Below, in pieces: positions 1-9,070 of a stretch of 64,000 nucleotides of DNA. The position numbers and the translations under genes were made by a program. The stretch comes from Zonotrichia leucophrys gambelii (taxonomy: Eukaryota; Chordata; Aves; Passeriformes; Passerellidae). The notes under the pieces were generated by a model. That model made no database searches and was not told the origin of the DNA. It saw only the letters and a program-made list of their open reading frames with translations. The first letter of the stretch is position 1, and each line of letters starts with the position of its first letter. Location: positions 124,001-188,000 of the forward strand of contig NW_026992289.1 of assembly GCF_028769735.1 (NCBI RefSeq), written 5' to 3'.

Positions 1-126
1 TCACAATATCTGCACAGTTCCTTCATTTTCCAAAAGGGGTTTATCTCTTTTTCAGTACACTCATGAAATTCATATACTTCATGGTAGATACACTTGTCTC
101 TTTCTTTTTTCTCAACAGACTCTAAT

Positions 127-570
127 TTATTTGGATGTCTTGGGATCCACCGGGTAGCCGAATTCTTTACTGCTAAATATTATTACAATCTCTCTTACTG
201 CTTTTACTATTTCTTTTCTTTTGACTAGATCTATTAAGCTTGCTTCAGTTGCATCACATTCAAAACACAACCAGGCTTCTCCTACAGGGCACTCTCCCAG
301 GAGCTGCTGCCTAAAAGTGGCAGTATTCTGGGTTATCCAATACATTATCTTATCTTCTTGACAAAGGACCAATTGCGAGAGGTTAACATAATTAGGGTTA
401 GAATTGATGTGGACTCTAGACAAGGAGCTCACTTCTTCCTCCTTATAGAGGGGTTGGTAGCACTTACTGCATGGCTCTCCTGGGCTCCCCAGAGCACCAC
501 CAGCAATTAGAGCCATCATTACTACCCTTCCCAAGAGTCCAGTATGGATCATCTTGCATGACCTGCCCAC
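127..570 (-). pseudogene. Env-like N-terminal fragment
   Basis: A 147-codon open frame starts with a basic residue cluster, a hydrophobic stretch suited to a signal peptide (residues about 12-28), then a Cys-rich part (CSKC near residue 34, ECPVGEAWLCFEC near residues 93-105) and two N-x-S/T candidates or near matches. It lies where env should be in the minus-strand provirus P1, downstream of gag and protease but with pol missing. I did not recognise a specific env family; the call rests on position, signal peptide and cysteines. It could be a chance frame. The frame ends at 127 and the env would be truncated there. Confidence 0.4.
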
Positions 571-2079
571 TCGGCCTTGCGTCTTGGGGACCTTGCTGAG
601 AAGAAGCTTCCAAGCTCTTTAGAGTTCCTTTTACCCGCTTCTCTGGTTAAACCTCTCTTGGTCTGTTCCCTGCTAATTTTGGTTTCTCCTAGGGGAGTGC
701 TCTGTAGAGGATTAAGCTGGAGTCTTTGGAACTAAATTGGGGGAACTTAACTAGAATTACTTATTTACAGTCTTAAAATTTTTACAAACTTATTTTACAC
801 ACAGAACTGTCTTGAAACATTTTAAGCTATGTTATGGCTCTGATACCAACTCTTTTCCTATGCAGTTCATCGGTCTTTTTGACTCTTCCTTCTGAGAGTC
901 AACTTTAAGTCTTTTGGTCTTTCTATAAGAGTATACTCAGGTGAGTTAACTTGTGATGTGGTTGAATCTTGTCCAGTGCCAGGAGGTGAGAGGGGTGTGG
1001 AATCTGGTCCAATGCCAGAGGGAAAAAGTGATGTGGAGTCCAGTCCAATGCCAGAGACAGAGCGGGGTCAAGTCAGATCCGATGCCAGAGGGAGAGTGGG
1101 GTGGAGTCCGGTCCAATGCCAGAGGGCCAATGCCAGAGGGAGAGTGGGGTGGAATCTGGTGATGTGGGTCCAACTCTTTCTTCTGGTCTGCACAGTGGAA
1201 TTAGCAATGAGGAGTACCTGAAAGGGGCTTTCAAATATAGGCCTTAATGGTCTACTGTTTTATGATTTTATCAAAACTTAATTTCTTGGGTTAATGTTAT
1301 GTATAATTGGTTAATTTCTCCTTTTCCATAGCTTGCATGTTTCTCTCATCAACTTCTGCATACTCTGTATTTTGCAAGGAGTTGTATTTCTGTTAGCTAA
1401 CTTAACTCCCAAAGTGCTTTTACTTTCCTATTTTTCTGTGTATCTAACTTACTGGTTTTCTGTTCTATTTTCAAGATCTTATCTATTCATCTCCTGCCTC
1501 TGTTTCTCACTTTCACTAACAGCTTAAATACCACTTTTCTTTCAACTCCCTACACCTGAAACAATTTTTTTCCCCCTATATTTTTCAACACAATACACCT
1601 CCCTCCAAGGAGATGTGGTAAAACTTGCAATGCACAATCCACATTACCTATACTTCCATTCGTCTACATTCACTCACTTTTATTTCTCATTCACCTTCAC
1701 ACATTCCTTCACACCCTCAAGACACAAAGTGGATCTTTATTGCTAGTAAATCACGGATGCCTGTGGCCCCCTCACCTTGGGGTTGGCCTCTAGGTCTCAG
1801 TATCTCTGGGCCTCTTGGAAGGGCCCTGACTCTGGTTGCCTCTGGTACCTGTTCACCTGTGAGGCTCTCTGCATATCACTCACGCTCATCAGCTATGGCC
1901 CCCTCACACACCCAGGGAACACTAGCTTGGTTTGCAGGTCACACACACCTTTCCACTGGCCCCACCTTCCCACCCACCCGGGAAGTTGGGGCTGACTTTG
2001 CTTGTTACTCACTCTTACACACACAACAAGACAACAATAGGGTACCTTTTACTTTCACATCACTTATTATGAGTTAAGT
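571..2079. other. No gene recognised; deleted-pol interval of P1
   Basis: About 1.5 kb between the protease fragment and the env-like frame. I see no reverse transcriptase or integrase motif on either strand. It holds a short tandem repeat (972-1165) and AT/pyrimidine-rich DNA. It may be host DNA, another degraded element, or the site of the deletion that removed pol. Confidence 0.5.
972..1165. repeat. Tandem repeat, about 35-bp unit, five copies
   Basis: Units begin GTCCAATGCCAGAGGGA or a close variant (first copy GTCCAGTGCCAGGAGGTG) and end in GTGGGGTGGAATCTG-like sequence. The last copy has a short internal duplication of CCAATGCCAGAGGG. Copies differ by several bases. The repeat keeps three overlapping short frames open, which explains the spurious small ORFs here. 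Confidence 0.85.
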
Positions 2080-2230
2080 GCTACTGTCCAGTTCCAGTGC
2101 TATTGGATTTCTTTCCACCTAGCTGTTTTGTCTAACTCCAGATGTTTTTGGGTATTTTACTATACTTTCTGGTACTTTGTTGAGACAGGACTTATCTGAT
2201 CCTGTATCCACCCAAAAATTCCAATTCTTA
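2080..2230 (-). pseudogene. Retroviral protease fragment
   Basis: The minus strand reads VDTGSDKSC close after the nucleocapsid region. D-T-G-S is the aspartic protease active-site signature of retroviruses. Only the first part of the domain is visible; homology fades near 2080, where the pol deletion begins. It follows gag directly, as in gammaretroviruses. Confidence 0.6.
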
Positions 2231-2830
2231 ATTTAGGGGTCCCACCTCAATGTTTACCAAGGGCATTTCTAGAGGTTGCATCGCTTCCCCTAAAGTGTAG
2301 AGCCCCTGACACACCCAGTTCTCACCTCTAAGAACCCTCTCCAAGGCTTCTTGTTCCCTGGATATTGCTTCATGGAGACTGAGCTTTTTACAAAACTTCC
2401 TGAAGTGTCCAGTTACTCCACAATAATAGCAGTGTCGTTCACTCAAAAGGACTTGAGGTCTCTCCATCCCTCTTGTACCTGACAATACTGGCCTATCCTT
2501 GCCTCCTCCTGGTGGTGGACCTGCCCATTCTTTTGTTACCTTGCTTGCCCCTGCACTTTCTCTAGCTACCGCAACCATGATCCCAGCGTGGCCTTTGCTT
2601 TTTCTTCTTCCCTTCTTAAATACACCTTCAATGCTTCTCTTAATAACTCATTAATGTCCTTCTCTTGCCAATCTTCACTCTTTTCTAGTTTTCTCTGTAT
2701 ATCAGGCCAAGATTTGGTAACAAATCGGACCTTTAGTAGCACTTGACTTTCTGTGGTGTCTGGGTCTAGGAGGAAAAGTCTCTCTACCTTGGAGGTCCTG
2801 GATCTGGTACTACAGTACGGCCCATCGTCA
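2228..2830 (-). pseudogene. gag: gag fragment: capsid C-terminus and nucleocapsid
   Basis: Two overlapping minus-strand frames cover this part. The upstream frame carries a capsid C-terminal domain typical of gammaretroviruses (RFVTKSWPDIQRKLEK, then INELLREALKVYLRREEE). The downstream frame carries one CCHC zinc knuckle, CYYCGVTGHFRKFC, near 2385-2430, which in gammaretroviruses binds genomic RNA. A frameshift near 2570 separates them. The N-terminal half of capsid is missing: upstream of about 2830 the sequence switches to an inserted opposite-strand fragment. Confidence 0.75.
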
Positions 2831-2839
2831 GACGCCAAA

Positions 2840-3539
2840 CTACTAATTTGAGAGATATCAGGGTTACTGTTATGAACAAAAATTCGGTTAATATTTTTTT
2901 GTGAGAAAGAGTTACAGGGACGCAGCCAGATCTCTGTCCCTGCCAGGGTTCTGCGTGCATTGTTATTGTAATCACGGGTCATTGTAGCTTATCGCCACTT
3001 TTGTATTAGTAAAAGCCCTGGCTAGGGTGAGGTAATGGCCCTTCCCCGAGACTAAGGTGTACTCTTCCCAGCATAGGGAAAACACCTGAGAGGGTGGGGG
3101 GGGTTATGCAAAGTGACTCCAAGACCAGCATGCTTTTTGGGACCCTGACTCCAAAGGCACAGAGAAAACCCCAAAAACAACGAGCCAAACAAGAGTTGAG
3201 AGACTAAAGTGATGTCTGGACGTGAGGAGCCAAGTGCTGAGCCTGCAGAGATGCTGAACACCTTCGGAGCCCCTCTCGCCCTGAGCAGAGAGTCGTCCCG
3301 ACGCCGGGACAGAGCTACGGAAACCAAGATCTGACGGGGACACCACGCCCTAAAGGCTCCCACGAGGACCGGATCCCACGGCTCTGCCCCCAGTGGACAG
3401 AGCTGCGCATATCCTCCTCCTCTGAGTCGCCCTGGGAGACGCGATCGGGACTGCAGCCCTGCCGAGCCACCCAATCCTGAGCTGATCACTTTTAATAAAG
3501 GCATTAAAAAGGAGAAGTCTCCTGGCCCTGTTTATTTCA
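2840..3539 (+). mobile_element. Plus-strand 3' end and LTR of P1's own family, inserted in its gag
   Basis: Bases 2840-3539 match, in inverted orientation, the 5500-6200 interval. 3087-3539 is the LTR (453 bp, TG start, ends TTTATTTCA, with an AATAAA near 3494). 2840-3086 is the internal sequence that lies upstream of that LTR in the other copy. So this is a truncated 3' half-end in the opposite orientation. No clear target duplication was seen, and capsid sequence is lost at the junction, so a rearrangement is as likely as a clean insertion. Confidence 0.7.
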
Positions 3540-4690
3540 GTTACCCTGAACTTTCTGCGGATCAGCAGATGTATTTGGTGATAACTGTTTACCAGGCAAG
3601 GAGGCACTTGTGTCCCAACTAGGAGGAGGTAAAGCGACAGCAATAGGAGGGGGAGAAGAGCTTTAGTACATATTAAGTGGAGCTGGAGAAGGAGTGGAGA
3701 ATGCAGCAGGTGGAATAGGCACTTGTGGTGGTGCAGAAGGAACTGGAGGAGCTGAAGGGGTGGTGAGGGAGTGGTTACTAGGGGAGATACCGGGTCTACC
3801 ATAGAGGAAGCCAAAGAGGTAGAAGGAGGAATTTGAGGAGGCAGTAATGAGATGGCAGCCGGGGGAAGAACCGGACCTGCCATTTGAGGTGCTTGAGGAA
3901 GAGGATTATAAGGTGGAGGGGCAGCAGGAGGCAAATAATCCAGGGGGTCCCATCTTTTCCCAATTCCAGCATCCCCTCCTTCATTCCCCTCTTTTTTCTT
4001 CCGCACCTTACAAATTCGCACACCTTCATCCCCAACAGCACTCTTTAACTAGCAAGCTACATACAATAATTGCTCAGGATCAGTATCTCCTTGAGCTGTC
4101 AAATAATGATTTAGTTGTTGGCGCATCCTGGGGAAGGGGCTAGCAGCGGGCCTGTTAGCTAAAGGAGCGAGAAGTAAGAAGAAGAAGAAGCTGATAAGGA
4201 GCTTTCTCCAAGGCTGTAACCAAGGAGATCGAGAGAAGAAAGATAAGAGCATTCTGCAGCTGGATGAAGCATTTTTAGAAAGTTTGGTGGAGTTAGAGTA
4301 ACTTTTCACCAATGGCGTGGTATTGAATTATTGTGGCCAATAGCTAACGTAGAAGAAGGGTAAACAACTGGAAAGTGTATAAAAGATCAGGCGTTTTCAC
4401 TAATAAACTGTTGCCAAGTGTTGCCAACTGAGACTGCTTGTGGTCTCTGCTTTATGTCGTGACCGCCTCGACTGTGACAACATCCACTTGTCCCTTGTCC
4501 CACACCAAAGCCATCCTCCTTGCACCTCTAATTCTGGCCTTACTTCTACACAGTAGTGGATCATCTTCACCTTATCTAATCCTTCCGTGGCCTCTACAGA
4601 ATCCCATTTTTCTAACAGTTCCCCTAAGGGGCTATTGGGAGGTATATTCCCCAATCTCTTGCCTGTCTTCTTACTATTACACCTGCCCAT
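3540..4690 (-). pseudogene. gag: gag matrix and proline-rich region (gamma-like)
   Basis: The likely start is the ATG at 4690: it gives a Met-Gly N-terminus suited to myristoylation, followed by SPLGELLEKW and HYCVEVRPELE, matching the layout of the matrix at 24665. The matrix is split by a solo LTR at 4129-4479; the reading resumes beyond it (MRQQLNHYLTAQGDTDPEQ). Downstream, near 3880-3910, the proline-rich region contains APPPYNPLP, a PPPY late-budding motif. The frame then becomes Leu/Pro-rich and ends at the inverted LTR at 3539. No intact Gag can be made. Confidence 0.75.
4129..4479 (+). mobile_element. Solo LTR, 351 bp, in P1 gag
   Basis: It begins TGGGGAAGG and ends CTGTGACA, with a TATA box (GTATAAAAG near 4376) and a polyadenylation signal (AATAAA near 4402). 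It is flanked by GCATCC (4123-4128) and ACATCC (4480-4485), a 6-bp target duplication with one mismatch, which suggests a class II element. Removing it restores continuity of the minus-strand matrix reading, which confirms the borders. Confidence 0.8.
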
Positions 4691-5479
4691 TTTTCGGGTT
4701 TCAACAGAAAAAATCCCAAAGGTGCCTCTACTGACAGGTAATCTCAAGAAAAATATATTTGCCTGACGCTCAGGACTTTACACTGAAACAACTGCCTGAT
4801 CTCTTGATTGCCTAACTTTACCAATGTCAGGTCTTATATCTATCAGGACTTAAAAAACAGGAAACCCTGGCATAAGAGGCCGATTCATGCCTGACTCCCC
4901 TCTGTCAGGAAAAACAGTTGCCTGATTTCTAGTTTGCCTAACCTTCCAAATCTTACACCTCACCGTATCAGGACTTAAAAACAAACCCCAGCTTCCTTCA
5001 CTGGGATTTGTGCCTGACCCCTTTGTCAGGACATAATTTGCCTGCAGGGCTTGTAAGCTTGCCCGAATCCTTCTTGGGACTTGAAATCTGCCTGACTTCC
5101 CTATGTCAGGACTTTTGGGAGAGCCTGCCACTCAGACAACTATTTCCTCCGCACACCCGGAGGGGGGCCGTCTCTCCCCCTTAGGAGACGACTCACTCAC
5201 GCTAATTCCACTCGCTTCCCCCTGTTCCCAGTCATCCCCCTTGTGGGAGTCTGAAAACGCGGTACTTAGGGGTCCACACTCAGGTCGAGGGTCCGACCTG
5301 CCTACCCTCATCTCACTCACACACACACCGACTCGTCTCCTACTCCCACCACCTGATATTTATCACCAGTCCAGTGCTCTTCTGTGTCACTGGTCCTGAG
5401 CCAATCTTCTCTGGTCCTGATAGCCAGCTGTCCTGGTGGTCCAAGATGGCTAGTCCTGGTGTCCTCTTCGGGCGTGGCT
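4691..5479 (-). other. Long leader of P1 between PBS and gag
   Basis: About 790 bp with no convincing coding frame. The gag-proximal half (4761-5110) holds a set of repeated small palindromes; the PBS-proximal half is C/T-rich. In a retrovirus this interval would hold the splice donor and the packaging and dimerisation signals. Confidence 0.6.
4761..5110. repeat. Array of CCTGAC/GTCAGG hairpins in the P1 leader
   Basis: Perfect palindromic arms CCTGAC...GTCAGG occur at 4890-4909, 5013-5030 and 5091-5110 with 6-8 nt loops. Weaker versions (CCTGA...TCAGG) lie at 4762-4774, 4794-4857 and 4920-4972. Each right arm is usually followed by ACTT or ACTTAAAA, so the array is a degenerate tandem repeat. 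The arms would form stem-loops in the minus-strand RNA. Confidence 0.75.
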
Positions 5480-5497
5480 ATCCCGGACGAATTCCCA
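5480..5497 (-). promoter_or_regulatory. Primer binding site, tRNA-Pro-like
   Basis: On the minus strand, two bases after the LTR end, the sequence is TGGGAATTCGTCCGGGAT. It matches the tRNA-Pro PBS at 15 of 18 positions. tRNA-Pro priming is common among gammaretroviruses and agrees with the gag assignment. Confidence 0.75.
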
Positions 5498-5499
5498 GC

Positions 5500-5956
5500 T
5501 GAAATAAACAGGGCAGAAGACTTTTTTCTCCTTTTAATGCCTTTATTAAAAGTGATCAGCTCAAGGTTGGGAAGCTTGACGGGTCTGCGGTTTGCCATCA
5601 CCACTCCCAGGGTGACTCGGAGGACGAGGAATTGGCAGCTTTGTCCACTAAGGGGCAGAGCTGGGCGTCCCATCCACACGAGAGCAGTGGGGCTATATCC
5701 CGTGTTTTGCAACTTTAGGGTTTGCCATCCCGGGTCTTGGCCTCAGCTGAAGTCTTCTTGCTTAGGGCGAGGGGCAACAAAGGTTTTCAGCATCTCTGCA
5801 GGCTCGGTACTCTGTTCTTCAAGTCCAGACATCACTCTAATCTCTTAATTCTGTATTGGCTCCTTGTTTTTGAGGTCTTTTCGGTAAGTTTGGTGGAGTA
5901 GCCTCCCATGGCATGCTGGTCCTGAGGTTAATTTTGCATTCTCTCTGATGCCCCCA
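5500..5956 (-). mobile_element. LTR of P1, 457 bp
   Basis: The minus strand begins TGGGGGCATC and ends TTTATTTCA, followed by the PBS. AATAAAGG lies near its 3' end. Its plus-strand partner is 3087-3539 (453 bp). A purine-rich tract (minus AGAATGAGAGGAGGGGA, 5957-5975) lies directly upstream, so this LTR has a PPT on one side and a PBS on the other. That is the structure of an LTR shared by two tandem copies. Confidence 0.75.
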
Positions 5957-6160
5957 TGTCCCCTCCTCTCATTCTCTGGGGAGAAGAACTATGAACTTAG
6001 CCTCAGGCAGGGTCTTACCGATACAAAAGGAACAATTAACTAAAATGACTGGTGACTACAATAACAAACAGGTAGAAGTCCACCTTGGTGGCAACTGGTC
6101 CAACTGGTACTGCATTCTTTTTTTCCAAAAAAAAAAATTGGCAGATCTTTTATTTATAAC
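5957..6160 (-). other. PPT and 3' internal remnant of the P1 family
   Basis: The minus strand carries a purine-rich tract next to the LTR and about 180 bp of internal sequence homologous to 2840-3086. The homology is visible in the shared ACAATAAC and GTATNGGTAA-like stretches. No coding frame is supported. Confidence 0.55.
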
Positions 6161-6493
6161 AGTCATCGTCAACTTCTTTTTCCTAATCCTAAGGCGCCTT
6201 CAAACTTTAGCTAGGCAGGAAGAATTCAGTTTCTTCTGATAAGAGAACAATAAATTCCTTTTTTCTGAAAGATTTAGGTGTCCTGTGGCTGCTATCTGTT
6301 TTGAGTGCCTCATTCCTTTCTTTAAAAAAAAATTCCACTTTCATAGTTTCTTATTTTAACAACAAAAGTTACCTTTCAACTACAAGACTACATTTATCCT
6401 AATATTAAAATGGTAATACAACGCTACAATTCAATACAACAAAATACATATAGTAAATCTCTGCGTAGAGCCATATAATATGCACTTTTCACA
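6160..6493 (-). mobile_element. Partial LTR, same family as 52122-52748
   Basis: The minus strand starts TGTGAAAAGTGCATATTATATGGCTC, matched almost exactly at 52122 on the plus strand. The match continues through ATCAGAAGAAACT near 6225. Homology fades near 6165, so only about half of the 627-bp LTR is present. Confidence 0.7.
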
Positions 6494-6732
6494 GTTAGGA
6501 TATATGGCTCATGGCCAGGACTACACAGGGCGGCTGGGGAGTCCAAGGCATGATCTTTATTTCCCCAAGGCAATCAGAGTCTATAGCCCCAGGGAGAACA
6601 AACAAACAAAGTATGCATACGTTTTCCAGGTGGCCTTAAAACTCCTGTGGGAATCAAATGAATTGATGAATCAGGCAACGTTACTGTGTTGGAGGTTGAT
6701 ATATCCAGTCCTGTGACCCCTGGTGTGGCTGG
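6494..6732. other. Nothing recognised
   Basis: The short plus-strand frame here (6480-6716) starts inside the LTR and has no recognisable motif. I see no repeat structure. Confidence 0.4.
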
Positions 6733-7495
6733 TCATGTGCCAGCCACAGTGGTCTGGCCAGGGCTGCCTGTGGTCCAGTGAAGGCTGTTTGGGGAGACTG
6801 GGTTGAGGCTTGCAGTGGTCCCTCTGAAGCATTGGCTGGGGCATCTGTGTCTCACATGGCACCACTCAGTGCTTCCGCTCCGGTTTCCCCATATCGGACA
6901 CCCTTCAAAATCATACTTGGACCGAAATTGATTACTGCATCGAGAGCAAATACCGGGAGTTGTGGATCTGGCCTCCCCCTTTTCAAAACAGTCCTTGTTC
7001 AAATGCTGACATTTCCCGCAAGTTTGGGGGTCCCCCTCCTTAAGAGCATTTTTCTTTAGTTGCATCCAGTTATCATGAGGGTCAGGAGGGAATGGACCAG
7101 TCTCATAATCTGCGTCTATAGGCCCTGGATCAAAGGGCTCCCCCTTCCTCCCTGCTAGAGCTGTGGTCAGTGATATAAACTGCTAACAACTGTGAGAAAG
7201 GATGCCTTCCCTTCCTTTGTCTGGGCAGGGGTGAGGTTGATGGCTGTGGCCGCTCTTCAGTACCAGAGGTGCCAGTTTCCAGCAGGCAGGAAGAATCAGA
7301 GTGAAGAGAGCCAGAGTGGGGTAGGGGGCTGGCAGCATCTGGCCACTCTTGCTTTTTCAGCGTCTTAGAAAGTATTCTCCAGGATGGGAGTAAAGGTGAC
7401 TTAAGGTTCTTCTTTACGATGGGGGAGTCATGCTTGCCCAGAAGGGCAAGCATGGTTTCATAGACGTCTCTCTCTTTGGGTATTTCATTTCCCAT
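6733..7495 (-). pseudogene. gag: Betaretrovirus-like gag remnant (P2)
   Basis: The frame starting at 7495 begins MGNEIPKERDVYE, a Met-Gly matrix start in the style of class II ERVs, and continues to about 7130. A second frame (7065-6870) carries two zinc-knuckle-like blocks, CGKCQHLNKDC and PGICSRC, followed by CRSK-like and CPI sequence as in betaretroviral nucleocapsids. Both knuckles have lost spacing or the His residue. Nearly all of capsid is deleted between the two frames. A leader, PBS-like site and partial LTR lie upstream at 7496-7820, in the right order. Confidence 0.6.
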
Positions 7496-7623
7496 TCCTT
7501 TAGTTCCCCTAGCTCACCTGTCAAGTCCCAGAAGAGAGGGATTGCAGGCCCAAACACGGTTCTCTGGCTGTTGTGATCAGTTACAGGGGCTCGCCGACTG
7601 CCGGCAGTCAGGCCGGTTCATTT

Positions 7624-7641
7624 CCTCACACGGAGGCTCCA
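7624..7641 (-). promoter_or_regulatory. Candidate primer binding site of P2
   Basis: Two bases after the LTR end the minus strand reads TGGAGCCTCCGTGTGAGG. It starts with the obligatory TGG, but I cannot match it to a tRNA from memory. A likely splice donor (ACAG/GTGAGC, minus strand near 7510-7520) lies downstream in the leader. Confidence 0.45.
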
Positions 7642-7643
7642 AT

Positions 7644-7820
7644 TGTCGGCAATGGAGACAGATGGGGAGATTGACTCGGTGATCAGAATCTGATTTTATT
7701 GTGGGATACTGAAATAGAGATTTTTGGAGTTCACTTGAATTAGCAATATGAATTAAGCATTTTTAAGTTTAGCCTGTAGAACTATGTGTTGAATTTCAAC
7801 CTTTTTACTTAAGAAACCTC
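7644..7820 (-). mobile_element. Truncated LTR of P2 (R-U5 end)
   Basis: The minus strand has an AATAAAATC signal and ends CCATTGCCGACA immediately before the candidate PBS. The U3 side is cut at 7820, exactly where the next LTR begins. Confidence 0.6.
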
Positions 7821-8725
7821 TGCCATGGTACAAAGGGCATAGGAAAATGCAAATTTCTGAAGCTTCTTGCATAAAGAACAATACCAGAGAAGACCAAGGG
7901 ATGCAAAGTGTTGAAGTGAAGGGAGACGACCATCCGATTGATGAGCATCGACTCCAGTTTATTGATCAAATTCAACACCTTTTATAACAGTGGTAATTCA
8001 CTTCATGCATATTGCAAAACCTGAGCTCCCGATAGGCTGTAGAGAAAACTTCAGCTCCTCCTTTTGTTTACAATACCTGAAGTTAGTTTATTGAAACCAA
8101 GATCAGTGTTCTCACCATGATATGAAAAGTTCTCAAAACCTTTATATCTGTTCCCAGAGCAGCCAAGGACAGAATATTGCCTGTTTTTGAGGAAACAGTT
8201 TGAGAATCTTGTTGTTTATATAAAAGGTGGCTGAGAACCTTAATTATTTACAGAATCAAGCCTGGGAAAGGCTGCTTTTTCCCTTAGCTGAATACCTTCA
8301 TGGCCTCTTTCTTTAAGCCATGCTTGAACCAGGCTCTCCACAGCAAAGAGCCCAGATAAAGGGACTCCTCCATCTCCAAGCTAATCAAGGCAAACAGACA
8401 ATCAGAAAAGCACCAAGGGACCAAAAGCACATGCGCAAAGGAGAAAAGTTCAAAAATTCAGTCATGAGGAAGACCACAATCTTCAGCCTCAGAGACCACC
8501 TAAAGACCCCTGTGTGACCACCACAGCAAACAACGCATGCCCAGAAGGGCGTGGATCTGATTACCATGCGAGGCGAGAACAAGCGGGGCCAGGGGTTCAA
8601 TATGCATGGAAAAGTTGTGCAATGTATTGCATATGGAATACCTTTGTGAATAAAGATGTGGGTCAGACTGAGGCTCGGGGCACAACTTTTCACGAGAGCG
8701 ATCTCGCTTGTGCTGGGCACTGACA
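7821..8725 (+). mobile_element. LTR, 465 bp after removal of a nested LTR
   Basis: It starts TGCCATGGTACAAAGG and ends GCTGGGCACTGACA, with an AATAAA at about 8649. An inverted copy lies at 14994-15460 (467 bp). A 434-bp solo LTR plus its 6-bp target duplication is inserted at 7909. Similarity to the inverted copy continues past the LTR end (CCACTTCATAACTA...GGTTGTGGA), so both copies retain the start of an internal region. I could not identify a PBS. Confidence 0.7.
7909..8342 (-). mobile_element. Solo LTR, 434 bp, perfect 6-bp target duplication
   Basis: The minus strand starts TGTGGAGAGCCTGGTTC and ends CACTTCAACA, with AATAAACTGG near the end. The flanks are GCAAAG at 7903-7908 and 8343-8348. 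A second copy lies at 26472-26925 on the plus strand. The 6-bp duplication points to a class II (ERVK/alpharetrovirus-type) element. Confidence 0.9.
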
Positions 8726-9070
8726 TACATACCCACTTCATAACTATATCTGGTTGTGGAATTAATTTATTCCACGTATCACTTCAATATAAGCATTTAT
8801 ATACTATTTCAGGGAGACTAGTAATATGTACTACAATGATTAGGTTAAAATCGCATACACAAACTTATGCATATAACAACATCTCTTGCTTGCAGAGTTT
8901 AATGGGATTTTCTTTTTCTGGTAAACCTGTCTGATTTTATCTTCTTGCAATCTAGGTCTAATTTTCAAAGTTCCGTTTGCTTTTGCCAAGGTATACTGTT
9001 ATCAAATCTCTTATGGTAACCAGGTCCAAAGTCCATCATCTGTTTTGTGTCCCCCAACATTCCAGCAGTT
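8726..9070 (+). other. No gene recognised; leader or gag deletion of P3
   Basis: Between the LTR and the first protease sequence there is no gag motif. The first 60 bases resemble the sequence beyond the inverted LTR copy at 14994. Confidence 0.45.

Larger units (their letters stand above)
1..5956 (-). mobile_element. Gammaretrovirus-like ERV remnant (P1), minus strand
   Basis: Read on the minus strand, the parts come in proviral order: LTR (5500-5956), tRNA-Pro-like primer binding site, long leader, gag matrix/p12 (3540-4690), gag capsid end and nucleocapsid (2228-2830), start of protease (about 2080-2230), and an env-like start (127-570). Reverse transcriptase and integrase are absent, so there is an internal deletion. 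A plus-strand solo LTR and an opposite-strand fragment of the same family interrupt gag. The element runs off the left edge. Class I assignment rests on the PBS, the PPPY motif and the capsid and nucleocapsid sequence. Confidence 0.75.

Noticed and set aside
4890..5110. CRISPR-like repeat-spacer array
   Set aside because: The units are short palindromes with irregular spacing and unequal copies in a retroviral leader. The window is vertebrate DNA.
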